Below are positions 50,103-61,389 of a stretch of 64,000 nt of DNA, in pieces. Origin of the DNA: Varroa destructor. Taxonomy: Eukaryota; Arthropoda; Arachnida; Mesostigmata; Varroidae. The notes under the pieces were generated by a model. The model searched no databases. It had not been told where the DNA came from and worked only from the letters and a program-made list of their open reading frames with translations. Every line of letters starts with the position of its first letter. Within the stretch, counting starts at the first letter, position 1. The translations under genes were made by a program, and so were the position numbers. The stretch lies in assembly GCF_002443255.2 (NCBI RefSeq), contig NW_019211457.1:44477119-44541118 (forward strand), read 5' to 3'.

Positions 50103-52510
50103 TGCCGTGCGTTTTATTGTCACAAGGCACACTGGCCACCATCGGTATCGTTCTTAAATTCACTAAAAATGTAATAGAAAGTTTTTATAACTTGAAATCA
50201 TATAAGACAGTGGAACTTGTTCACTAGTTAGGAAAATAGTAGTCAATAAAAGTTGTGTTAAAGAAGATAGATATATCTGGGCTTATTTTTAGTTCGAATC
50301 ATGTTTATCAAGCTAGATTTATCTACGGTTACAGCTGCTGGCTAGAATCGTATTACTAATTGAAGAACTTCTAATTTTCAGGTAAGCGTAATGACTGATT
50401 TTGGACGCTGACGGTAAAGGAGCGTTGTGTGTTTTCTTAATTAACGCTATTATCATGTAGCGGCGCTTGCGTGTGTTCGATATCAATACGATATTAACTC
50501 TCAGAGCAAAAAAATGTCTTGTGCCGTCCCTACGTGCGGATAAAGGCATGCCCATTACAAACACCCACTGGCGTAACAACAATAGCGTCAAAAAACTTCC
50601 GATATATACGCAGCCGTTTGAAAACTGCAGTTACTTTCAAAACGAACGCTAATTATGCCTAAGTAAAACATACCTTGAGCTCGAAATACTAATGCTCGAA
50701 AGTTACACTTTAAAAATACACCCGTCTCTCCCCACCAAAGATGCATCACAAATTAAAATCGATGTTTATACTCTTTCACGACGGTAGATCATCGTATTGA
50801 GTGCAATTGTTCGCTGTTGTTAGTTCTGGAGTCCGTCTCCGATTCAATATGTGAAACTGGTGCCTTTTGGCGCCTTCTGTTCACGCCCAGATCGCACTTA
50901 TTTTCTCCACGCTATTCCACAGCCTCTCTCCCTCTCACTCTATGCCCCTCTTCCCCCTCTTCTTAGTCTTTCTTTCTTTCTTGTGCATCCAACTTTGTTT
51001 AGTGAAGCTTGTAGTATATGTAAAATAATCCTTTTTCCAAGCGGACTTTCATCTTTTCAATCGGCGTATTTTTCTTTTTCTCGTAGAAAAACAGGGGTAA
51101 CAGAAAGGCAATCCCACGTGTCTTAGATTGGCGAGGGGAAAAGGAAAAGCTTAGTGTGGGCCGATTTCGCTCGTCGTCGCACGTGTCCCCGCTACTGACG
51201 AAGGCTTTCGCGCCAAGTCCGTCTTCATTATTTGCTTGCATTTCTTTCGCAGATGGCTTGCTCTGTTCATCTTTAGCACAAGCTCCGTGCTGCCCTCATC
51301 TGAGCCGTTGCTTCTTTTGGATTTCGCTTAAGTTGATGGCTAGAAGCAGTGGTAAGGACCACAGGATTCGCCGGCTAGCGGCAGGTAATGCAGTTGGTGC
51401 GCAAGTAAAGAAATGTACAAGTGTTTTATGGCAGAAATTTACTGGAAAACGGATAAGTGTCGGAAGAAAAGAGCACGAAAAACCGGCTGCTGCTTGCAAG
51501 ATGAATCTAGGAATTTCGGAGAGGTAATGACAGAAAGACATGATTGTGTTGAACAAGGAGACATAAGAAACTTGTCCTGAGAGAAAGCGGTTGGGAAAAC
51601 AGACATCTGATTATGAAGGGAAAAGTCGTACCAAGTAAGATATAGAGAACATTGCGATCGCGGAAGGAGAGCTATTATGTTAAGCCTCATGTGCGCTTCC
51701 TAGCAAATATAACCAATATCCCTTTTATAGCTAGGTCCTGTCGGCTCACTATTTCCTGATGAAGAACGGAGGCACGAACCCACTCCATTTACAAGTCTAA
51801 TTATAGGTAAATCGCGTCGAGTCCTTATTAGACGAGCTCTAGCCTTGTCCCGGCCAAAGAGAGAGGTCGAATAGAAGAAAAAAGCTTGAACTTCAACATT
51901 TATCAACCTCACTGCCCTACTCACATATAATCAATCACACAGTTTTGCGTGACTTCCAACTGGACGATATCAGGTAGTCACGGTCGTTCCGTTTCTAAAA
52001 TCCACCCATCTAAATCTAAACCATTCTAAAATCTCACTCGGTTAATAAGTACATTCGCCTTGACTGAGCTTTACCTGTGTTCATTACTAATTTAGATAGG
52101 TGCTCTACCCAAGTATCATTTAGTACTCTATTGCTTTTTTGCAGTGGCCCAAAATGTCTCTTAGTTCAAAAAGGGTCTAAAAATACAGTTCTAAGAGAAA
52201 GAGAATTAATTGCTTTGTGAATAAAGTGAAGGTTGTCCTGTGACGTTTCCCGGAAACTTGTGCTCGCGTTGCTATTTTTTTTCCATGCCAACTATGGATA
52301 CAATCATCCTTGGCTCCTTCGTTTATCTCATTGTCCAGTCTACTTTAACTTGGATCCTGTGTGGGCCAGCGTCACCCGCTTTGCGCTCGCAAATCAAGAG
52401 GCATGTTTATTGTTATCCACCACTTGATTAACAATCAGATGTATTTCAATTTCCATTCTTAATCTTAGCTAGATAATATAGTGGCTTTACTTATGAATAT
52501 GAATTGAAAA

Positions 52511-52557
52511 CAGTTCTCCCATCAGTCCTTTGTTGAAAACGGCTGATGGGAGAACTG
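52511..52557. repeat. hairpin: 15-base perfect inverted repeat, 17-base loop
   Basis: cagttctcccatcag (52511-52525) and its exact reverse complement (52543-52557) flank a 17-base loop. The dimensions are closer to a structured transcript than to a cruciform palindrome, but transcription is unknown. Confidence 0.85.
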
Positions 52558-53428
52558 CGACGGGAGAGTTGTGACAAAGCAACAAGGACAGCTCAAATTT
52601 ATGAGAGGAACGCACCAGAAAGATCTAACAACGACGAGTCCGAATCTAAGTTGACGCCGGTTAGATTCAAGCTCTTTTAGCCCAAAGAAAAAAGTAATCA
52701 AACAGACTTGACTACCATTCGGTGTGTATCTTTTTTATTGACCTAATACGGGAAATTGATGAAGAAGCTAATGAACCTAAATCTTCATAGGGAAAAGCGA
52801 GCGAAAACTGTGCGTGTGTGGTGCAGTTCATTACCATACGAGGCCAGAAACCATAAAACCCGGAGTACAGATTCATTAAACGGGTTTATTCAATGTGTGT
52901 ATAGATCATTCCACAATTATGATATCCTACATCTTCAAGTCAAAATAAAGGCGGTAAGTATTTTAAATTAGAAGAAAAGCTTATTGTGATTCGTAATGTA
53001 AATGTTATCTATTGATCACTGCATCCATTTATCCGATTTGCCCGAACAGCAAATACTGCTACTAGGTTCAAAATGTTCATTCAATTACGACATAGCACGA
53101 TTTAATTAGAAACAAATAGATGTCTTCGTAAACAATATTTGGTCTCTTCTACCTGTATTAATAGCTCCATATTATGGAGAAACACAGTGTCAGACTACGA
53201 TTCAGCTCAGAAAAAACATAAAAGGAACGTACGTTGTGGAGTAATTTCTCCCGCTTCTGGTCTCGTTAGCTCCTGCTTTTCCGCTCGTTGACTGTTTACT
53301 CACCAAATATTATCAGCTAGGACATTGCAGGTCCTTCTAGATAGAGGTTACCTGATGGACACAGGCCGTAGATGCGTCAAGAGTTATTGACCTAGGGTAA
53401 GGTGGCAGCCTCCAACTTTTTCCTTCAG

Positions 53429-53580
53429 GTCCTCCAAGCAATATGAGTTATAAGAATTCGGAGTATCACATTCTTCAAAGCTGCACACTTCCTTCGCCAC
53501 AACTCTTCGATCTCCGTATGGGTCCTGACAAGCTGGGGTGCTACCTGATGTAAGATGGCATCAAGAAGCTGTACACCACC
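53429..53580 (+). other. exon-like segment flanked by strong splice signals, coding status unclear
   Basis: It follows tccaactttttccttcag and ends at CACC|gtaagtg, one of the best acceptor/donor pairs in the window. All three + frames contain stops; the longest reads PPSNMSYKNSEYHILQSC... and stops at 53551-53553. It could therefore be a non-coding or terminal exon. The minus strand is open over the same bases for 74 codons stop to stop (53649 to 53425), ending ...IEELWRRKCAALKNV...THIAWRT, without an ATG or clear splice borders. Confidence 0.3.
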
Positions 53581-55216
53581 GTAAGTGTTTATCAAGCTTA
53601 TCGATGCCTTCTCCGCGACCCTGCCAATTGTGGTGTACAGCGATAGGTTTCAAACCTGGGCCACGGCCTTAAAAGTCCCCACAATGCACCGCAGTGTAAT
53701 TTAGTGAAAAGAACGGAGGACGCAGCGGGTAAACGACGAAACAGGCGGAGAAATTGCGCTGGTCGTTCTACACTTTTATGTATGTGTGTGTAACTCATTA
53801 GGCTACTAATAGAAGTGGTCGCAATGCCTTCTGAATCAAGGTTCTACCATTAAAGGTCTGATCGCTGCATGGAAGGCAACTGCGATTCAACGAGTCATAG
53901 CGCTCTATTGGGCACGGGTACAGATTCAGGCTGGAAGAAATAAGGATATTGGGATTAAGCAGAGTGGACATGGTTGGCCTAAGCACTCCCCCATCTAATG
54001 GGCGAGGGCGGAGGCGGAGGCGGGCCCTTTTCCGCAACATCACCATGGTTCCCGTGGCGGAAAGCCAGCATTCGTCGACCAAGTGCCTACTACGTACAGC
54101 TCTCTTTTCTAACCGTAATATTTGCTGCGTTCTTGTCGTTGACTTTTGGGTAGTATTGCTACCTACAACTAACGATCAAAAAAGAGGAGCGGCGAAGTGA
54201 CACTGTCAAACGCAAATGCCTTGCGTGGCGGAGGTCTTGCTATAAATGCCTTGCTAGACGTCTGTCACAGTATTGTTATATTATTATACTGCTATCATTA
54301 GCCTAACTGTCAGCAAATAACTAGCCGACCCACTTTTGGTAACTGTAGGCTACCTCAACTTTCGGTTGTCGCCGTATTATCTTGGTCTTCTTTTCTTTTA
54401 ATCAACGCCTCTTTCCGGTCTTTCCATTATCGTCTCGAATAGTGCAGACAGCTTTAAGGGAGACAGCTTGGCCAGCCCTGGCCACATGTTCAACACGAAA
54501 TACTTCGGACGGTCAAGTGAGACGATGCTGGCCAGTAGGGAAAAGGAAGCAGCGGTTTGCAGTAAATATGGTACATTCGGCAAACGCTTGGAGGGTACAC
54601 GTCGTGGCTGCATGCGCGGTCTAAACAGAGGCAAAAATACTACGTACGCTTGTACAACAGTACGCTAGGGTCGATTCCTACACAGAACTAAACGATTGTG
54701 TCCGAGGTGCAGTTCGTCAGAAAACTGTGCACGTTTGAGGTGTGCTACCACCTGCATGCCACAAGACTCTTTCATGGATACGATGCCGTTACCTTTCCCT
54801 AAGTGTATGAACGCTTCTGTGCCGAGACCACACCATTACGGCTTAAGCCAATTAGCTAACACGCATAGTCCTCGAAGCACGGCTGGCTGATGTGCAGGCT
54901 GAATGATCGTAAGGTGCCGTAGCTTGAGTGCGCACATACACTCGAACGTATCAGCAAGTCAGGCCGCGACACCCTTCCAGGGAGCGGGATAACTTAGCCA
55001 ACTGTATATCATTAAGTCAATTTCGTATCCGCAACAATGAAGGCTATGTCTCATAGTACCCGGTGAAGTGGACAGCGCGACCGGCTTCGCGAATTCTGTG
55101 AAACGTAATTTATGAAGTATTATGCAAAGAGTTAGTGGCCATCACTTCTTCACTATGCACCCCTTAATCGCTTTGAGATCACTACTTTATTCAGAATGGT
55201 ATAATGTTACTAAAGC

Positions 55217-55220
<4 letters not shown>

Positions 55221-55247
<27 letters not shown>
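55221..55247. repeat. (AT)n microsatellite
   Basis: Uninterrupted AT dinucleotides, 27 bases. Confidence 0.9.
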
Positions 55248-56927
55248 CGGAGGGGCTAAAAAATGAAGAGCCAAATAACTCGTTTGTGGTGGAACGTACT
55301 TTATGATATAAACACAGCGATAGCGTTACGCATAAAAATGGAAGATTATCGAATAACATTAGTGCAGGGAACAGACGGGCTCTCAAATCGAGTCTTGACA
55401 ATTGTTAAGAAAGCATATTTATCATTGCCACAAATGTATGCGTCATAAACGTGCCTGCGTCTATTAATAACAGTTATCTAAGTTTTTACTGAAGACAAAA
55501 ATAGTATGCAAGCGGAAATCGGATTAAAGGACGCGGTACACCTCGAAAAAAAAAAAGAACAAAAAAAATCAGAATGTATATTTGCTCTTTTGTTACGATA
55601 TAGAGGTACGCTTTTCACGATCTAAATGTATTCACTTTACTAGGCTGTTATGTTGTTCTAAAATTGTAGATGTGCGGTTCAACAGCGCATTTTGCGACTT
55701 TAGGCGATGGGTTTTGTCCCGTTACCCTACGCCTGAACCGAATCTCAGCCTTCTCGATGTTTTTGCACTTGACCTTTAAAATTGCATGGTGCCATTCCTC
55801 TTATTGCTGCACACAAATATTCCAACAACTCTCTACATATTTTACAGGTATACAAAAAAGAAAAATGATACATACCTGTAAAACACTCAGATTCAATATG
55901 TGGACGTCGATTGTTTCGACAAACATAAGCGATTTGTCCAATCTGACTAATCGAAACGCCGATTTTTAAACAGGAACCAACATGGTTGCCGTTACATGAC
56001 GGATGTATTAAGTTCGTAGTTTGTTACCTTCGAATATTTATGTTCGTACAGACCAGGATTTAGGCAAACCTATGAGAATATCCATGATCACGCCCATGGC
56101 CAGGACTTTATTCGTGTCAAAGTGTGTTATGCTCACGAAGCCTGTCGTTACCATTTCTCACATTGACTTCCGCTGACCAGCAAAACAGCCCACAATGAAG
56201 GACGACGAAGGCTACCATAACAGTAATAAGCAAAAAGATCAACAATTTCCTAGACTGAGCCCGATGCATTCTATTCATACATCTGCACTATAGATATTCA
56301 TGCTGTAACGGCGAAGTATATCCAGTTGTTACGGTCGTGACTTATGTCCTGTACTACTGAGAGGAGTACCTATTTGTCTGGCGAGAATATGGCAAAGGAC
56401 ATACGTTTTCTTGTCTTCGACCTTTGGTTAACGGGCCATTCCGTTCCTGTTGTGATCGGCGGTTTCGATTCTGAGCTTTCCCGTCTAACTTGTTTAGTAA
56501 TAAAGATAGAAAACAAATGCTGCATAGGCTGAGATTTTCTTTTTATTGATATTGACCTGCAGCTATTTACGATAGAAGAGGAAAGTCTAGTAGTGATGGG
56601 CTACAGCTCTGTTCCGTTGACGTTACGTCCATGGGTACACGCCATGTTTGTCTAAAACTAACGGTTCAAAGAAATTCAAAAATAAATAAATGAGGCGACA
56701 CGGGTCATCGAAGAAATCATTGTCTATCAATAATTGGTGAATGAAAGGAGACCTGGCAGTACGTTCATGATGGTACTGAAGCTCTTGGCAGCCTAACCTA
56801 TATCTAATTTGAGTCGTTGCGCCATTGTCTATATTCTTCTATTCTTCTCAAATTACATAGGTAAAAAAGAATCTGATTCTGATTAAAGAGATCACCTACA
56901 CGCAAACACTAACTTGTATACATAGAT

Positions 56928-57412
56928 CTATCTGTGTAGGTAGTAGCACGAGCTCTGTAAACGTATGTTGTCATCGTCGTCAATAATCCACGCTCTATTT
57001 ATCGAATACGTTCCGGCAAAATCTCTCTTTTCATACATTATTTCCACTGGAATAGCTGCTATTGCGTCGATATGACGATTATAGAACAGCCTCATGAGGA
57101 TTTGATATCGTTCGTTGTTTGTGACAAATGGGACAAACTGGCCATTGAAAAATATATTTGTTTTGTTTTGGTCGAATTCTGGGGGCTTGAGCCTGGCCAT
57201 TTATAGAATGTCCCATTTTTTCGAAATAGTCCGGGGATGTGCCACAAAAAATGTCCAAGGCCTTTCTTCGTTATCACTTCTTTATCGCTCACTGCTTCAC
57301 CAGCCGTGTTGTTCTGCTCTACATTTTCTCCTCCTCCGATTGTCTCTAGAAGTCTCCTCCAAGGCGTTTGTTTGCCTTGATTTGTTTGACGCAAGCGCTC
57401 CATTGACATCAC
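56928..57412 (-). CDS. overlapping minus-strand frames, possible frameshifted or spliced gene
   Basis: Two minus-strand frames overlap. The upstream one starts at ATG 57409 and runs to 57092 (SMERLRQTNQGKQTPWRRL...). The other starts at ATG 57200 and runs to 56928 (MARLKPPEFDQNKTNIFF...NIRLQSSCYYLHR). If the sequence had a single-base error, or a short splice between frames, they would form one protein of about 160 residues. A + strand frame of similar length is also open here, so local composition may explain all of them. No family is recognised. Confidence 0.18.
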
Positions 57413-57865
57413 TGACGAGTACCCGCGTCAACGTGCGAACGAACTAAAACATATCAAATAGACATAGAGATACGTGTGATTTCATAGAATCGTGATGGTG
57501 GCCTACAATAATCAAGCGCATGTAGGAACACGTAAAGCGACATAAATGTATACGAAAAACGACAAGCGCGTCAGCTTTTGGCCAGCGAACCACGCCAACT
57601 TTAAGACGAGGTTTGGTAAAAAAGAAATAGATCACTATTGACCGAAGATAGGGTAGGTAAGGACAGGATAGAGCTCATGACTGGATAATCGTCAACTCTT
57701 TATCGCCGTTTCCTCATTCCACTGGCCTTCCCTTTCCGACGTCGTTATATCTATTACGTATACACGCTAAGAAACACCTCCAATCGCGTTCTATTGTCAT
57801 TAGTGAGCACAAAGGGAAAAGCAGTACGTATCCAATAGGGAATATTATGTAAAACCGGGCTTGTA

Positions 57866-57971
57866 ATGGAACTCGTGCACGACGCATCCTTGCAGCTAGA
57901 GTCTCAGCAGTGTGATCGCAGGACTATTAAAAGGTTGATCCTAGGATCCTCCAAGCCGTTTAGACCGCAGG
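57866..57971 (+). CDS. possible first exon, unknown protein
   Basis: An ATG opens 35 codons (MELVHDASLQLESQQ...) to a strong donor CAGG|gtaagg. Read through, the frame continues to 99 codons with a basic, lysine-rich middle. There is no promoter island and no confirmed next exon. Confidence 0.15.
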
Positions 57972-58839
57972 GTAAGGCTAAACGAAAACATGAAAATCGG
58001 GTCATTGCAAATTACGCCAAAAATACGCAAAATTATAAACATAGACGTTTGCTTAGTTGTTTACATTTGCGCTTCGCACAATATAGCAGTCTTGAGCATG
58101 ATGCATTTACGTTGCTGCTATTCTACGCTAAACAAGCGACTTCTCACATCTCAATGACCCCGTAAAGCCCACATATAATAATAACTGCATGGGTGTGCCT
58201 TCAGTACATTTAGATTTCGGCCATTCATTCGTGAAGGTAAAGACGTCTTACCCAATTGAAAGCATCATTGCAGCCGTCCTTCTTTGCCAACGAAGGTTGA
58301 GGTTTTGGAAACATGTACAATGGTTTTGGTAGCCCTAGTTTTCCTGATCATCCAACGCTTGAACCGCTTTCGCATATCGTTTTTCTTTTATTGCTTCGTT
58401 ATTCGAGCAGTGGCTCCTAGCCATCGCAATTACCAGTGTTGTGTTATCTCCTCGTCTCCAGGCAATGTAGAGAGCCATGATGAAGTCAGTTGCCCAATTT
58501 GAACTTGTGTGAGTAAGAATAGTGGGTTGGGTCAATTCGATTGATATATGCAGGTCGCGGGCTCTCTAGGCACAATCAATACGTTGGCAAAACTCTTTAG
58601 CAGAAACCGAACTTGAATTGTTTTCTGCCCATAGAGCATCGACTGCGCCGAAGAAATTAAATATCGATTGAGGCACAAACGGAACGCAAAAGCTGTAAAC
58701 GATGCAATGGAAAGTTTTCCAACTTCCTACGATCCATATTTTGATTTAGATAATAACTTCATAAAACTTATATTAAGCAGTTTATGCATTTGATGACGTA
58801 TTTTATTTACTTAGCGCAGCACATACGTGCCCACACGCA

Positions 58840-58855
58840 CATATATATATATATA
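58840..58855. repeat. (AT)n microsatellite
   Basis: Short AT dinucleotide run preceded by a CA-rich stretch. Confidence 0.8.
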
Positions 58856-59720
58856 AAAAACAACAAAGTTTCCTTTGTTAGGAAGCCCTCTCCTACAGTT
58901 ACCAGTGTCATTCTTGAAATTCGACCCAAGAACGAAAACAATTCCCTTCCAGCCAATCTCCAACTTTGGCATGCAGGAGCTGTAATTGTGTGTGCCATTC
59001 CCGCAAAGACTCGGCTGTATTTTCTTTATCTACATCTAACCTGGACCCTCTTCGTTCAGGAAGATTAACACGAACAGACGGGGAGCCTCCATCTGCCAGC
59101 CGGGGCAAGTAGCAATGTACAAACTTTCATACAAACTCTGTAGCAGACTGTCTTGATGAAGAGGGCGCTTTCGCCGAGACGTAGGAGGCAATTTTACTGC
59201 TGGTATATTGTAGGCATTCCGAGAAAGAGTACAGAACTGGCATCAGATCGATTTGCAGGATCAATATGTGGCAAGCTCTTTTCCTTCGATAGTTCCGTCT
59301 TCGAAAGATGGCGCTTTACGTACTTTTATTTATGATGGGGGCTGCCATTTGGACTTTTAGCTACGGCGCATTTCACGGCACGGGACCTCCACGGTTCGAT
59401 ATCGAGGTTGATTATTATTCCCGTTCTTTTAACATTCATTGCGTGTGATGAACTTCGGGCAAACCAGAGGAAAGTTCTTGCGTGCATGAAAACGTACTTG
59501 ACTGTAAATATCTCTCTGCGCAGATACGAGTGAGGCATGCATGTCATGCTTAGATGTCTCGTCATGCATTGCGCATGTTGTTACTGCATAGAAACAGTTA
59601 GCACAAGCAAACCCTTTGTCGTAACTTGTGTGACAAATTACGCATGCCTTAAGCAATATATTTAAGTGCTAGCGACATTTCCAAATAGAGAAATTCAGCC
59701 TGTCACACACATAAAAATCA

Positions 59721-59739
59721 GTGAGTGAGTGAGTGAGTG
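59721..59739. repeat. (GTGA)n microsatellite
   Basis: Four tandem GTGA copies with a degenerate fifth. Confidence 0.9.
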
Positions 59740-59769
59740 TTTTTTCTGTCCTGCACAACTTTTGACATT

Positions 59770-59794
59770 AAGTAAGTATTGCAAATACTTACTT
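59770..59794. repeat. short hairpin, 11-base perfect arms
   Basis: aagtaagtatt and its exact reverse complement are separated by gca, 30 bases after the GTGA repeat. Confidence 0.8.
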
Positions 59795-60682
59795 TGTTCG
59801 CAATACTATCTAGCTACAATATTGCTCTTCATCGCCGAGCCAAAAACACATCAATAATCAGAACATTTCGATATTAAGTATTGATATTTGACTACTATCT
59901 CTTTACGTATGAAACTATAGACAAGTTATCAGCGTATATAGATACCTGGTGCCTGAAATATTTTCTCAAACCAATTGTTACTCTATACAAGTTACACAGA
60001 ATTATATAACCATTATGTTAACTTTATGGATATTGCATATAAATAATATAATAACAAAAGCAGGTAAAGTGCTGAGGCTAGATTTCGGGGTAGACTTAGA
60101 GAGAGTATTCATATCTATCATTAAGCCTCTGGGCTAAACTCAGCAATTTTAGTAATATAATAATTTAAACCTAAAATGTCCGCCGTATCAAGCAAGGCGT
60201 AGGAGCCAAAGGCTTTCATTAAAGGTAAAAATAGACTGTTGATGAGTCGTACCGACTTGCACGTACGTAAGAGCCAGGTAAATTACGCAAGTCCAATCTC
60301 GTCGCTTTAGGTACACTGTTGCTATATGACAGAAACCGGAATAGTGACCCTTCATTTAGCCATATTTTCAGAACTCTTACTCTATGACTGGTGTGAAATA
60401 TACTACATTTTATTAGCTAGTAATCATATAAGATAATCAAATAAAGAAATTATAAGTATGTAAAGTAATTATTATGGTCAATTTACTACCCTAGTATGCT
60501 TGTGTCTTTGCTACGGGCGAGCGTCCGAGAGATGCTGAATTCTTAGACATACATTACCATTTGTACAGCCGACTGATCTAGTGTCCAACGGCGATTCCGC
60601 GCCTTACAGCTAGAAAGATTGAACTTAGTTTAGTCATTTTAACACATTCCACATAAATTATCTTTGTGCGCCTACTTCATGC

Positions 60683-60886
60683 TTATCTCTCTACGTTGCA
60701 CTGATCTCTATTGTATGTAATGAACGTGCAGCTAATGAGGGCAGTGTAGTAATATGCCCACTGCCCATTTGCAAAGGTACATTGCCGCGTAAAGGGTGAA
60801 GACGAGATTGGTTTTATTTGCCCCTCTGCTGCTTCTTTTGCGTGTACAGAAAGCGTCAGCAAGAGAAATGCACTGACCATTGCCAT
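60683..60886 (-). CDS. possible small secreted peptide or first exon (unknown)
   Basis: An ATG at 60886 on the minus strand opens 67 codons. The N-terminus MAMVSAFLLLTLSVHA looks like a signal peptide with an A-K cleavage site, followed by a polar stretch and three cysteines, ending CNVER before TAA. It lies in a GC-richer island (about 60.8-61.35 kb), as expected near a gene start. The same frame stays open upstream to about 61051, and another minus frame is open for 180 codons, so composition may be responsible. No family is recognised. Confidence 0.2.
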   Translation of the reverse strand: MAMVSAFLLLTLSVHAKEAAEGQIKPISSSPFTRQCTFANGQWAYYYTALISCTFITYNRDQCNVER

Positions 60887-61261
60887 TCTCCTCTGCACAT
60901 GTGCACTTGACGGGGCGAACTTTTCGCTGGCTGCTGGCTGTTGACCCCCTTTTTCTGTGGCCTCCGGTCTCCGACCCATCAGCGACGCTGATGCGTCGTT
61001 TCGAACTCGTGTAGCCAACGCAAGAGAGATCTCTCCTGGGAGACATCGCAACTTGCAAACGATTACTCTTTTCTAAGCAGCAGCTGCACCAGCGGTGCCC
61101 ACCTCTCCAAGAGCTTTCGCGATGATACGATGCCATCGGTAAAGGACGCCGACGGCCTCGTCCGTATAGCGTGGCCCGGTAGCTACAACTATTATTCGCT
61201 CTCATCCCGTAGGACCCACCACCATGGTGTTGCGTTCCTTTTGCATGTTTTGCTAAGATTT

Positions 61262-61286
61262 TGCAGGCCAGCAAGATCGGCCTGCA
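61262..61286. repeat. short inverted repeat, 8-base arms
   Basis: tgcaggcc (61262-61269) and ggcctgca (61279-61286), a GC-rich stem in the 61 kb island. Confidence 0.7.
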
Positions 61287-61389
61287 GGCCTAAAAGTGCA
61301 ACCGGTCATGACGCATTTAGTAAGACGTTACGGTGTTGTTATTATAGGGGGTGTGAACTGACGGTGATAGGAACTGGCTAGATGCCACT

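Larger units (their letters stand above)
47042..56900. other. stretch without a confirmed gene
   Basis: This is mixed AT-rich DNA with GC-richer islands at about 48.4-49.2 and 53.3-54.9 kb. It contains a (CTTC)n tract at 50.09 kb, a hairpin at 52.51 kb, a strongly splice-flanked 152-base segment at 53429-53580 and an (AT)n tract at 55.22 kb. A segment ending at 52950 before gtaagtatt could be an exon, but its upstream border is unclear. Confidence 0.4.

Noticed and set aside
53798..54200. Long open frames on both strands rich in arginine and proline
   Set aside because: A GGAGGCGGAGGCGG-type tract keeps several frames open; no domain is seen.
58807..59108. Three overlapping open frames, two on minus and one on plus, with plausible peptide composition
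   Set aside because: All are open together, which points to composition. No consistent splice borders or family match.
60732..61274. 180-codon open frame on the minus strand
   Set aside because: It lies in a GC-richer island where stops are rarer, overlaps other open frames on both strands, and its cysteine/arginine-rich composition shows no family resemblance.
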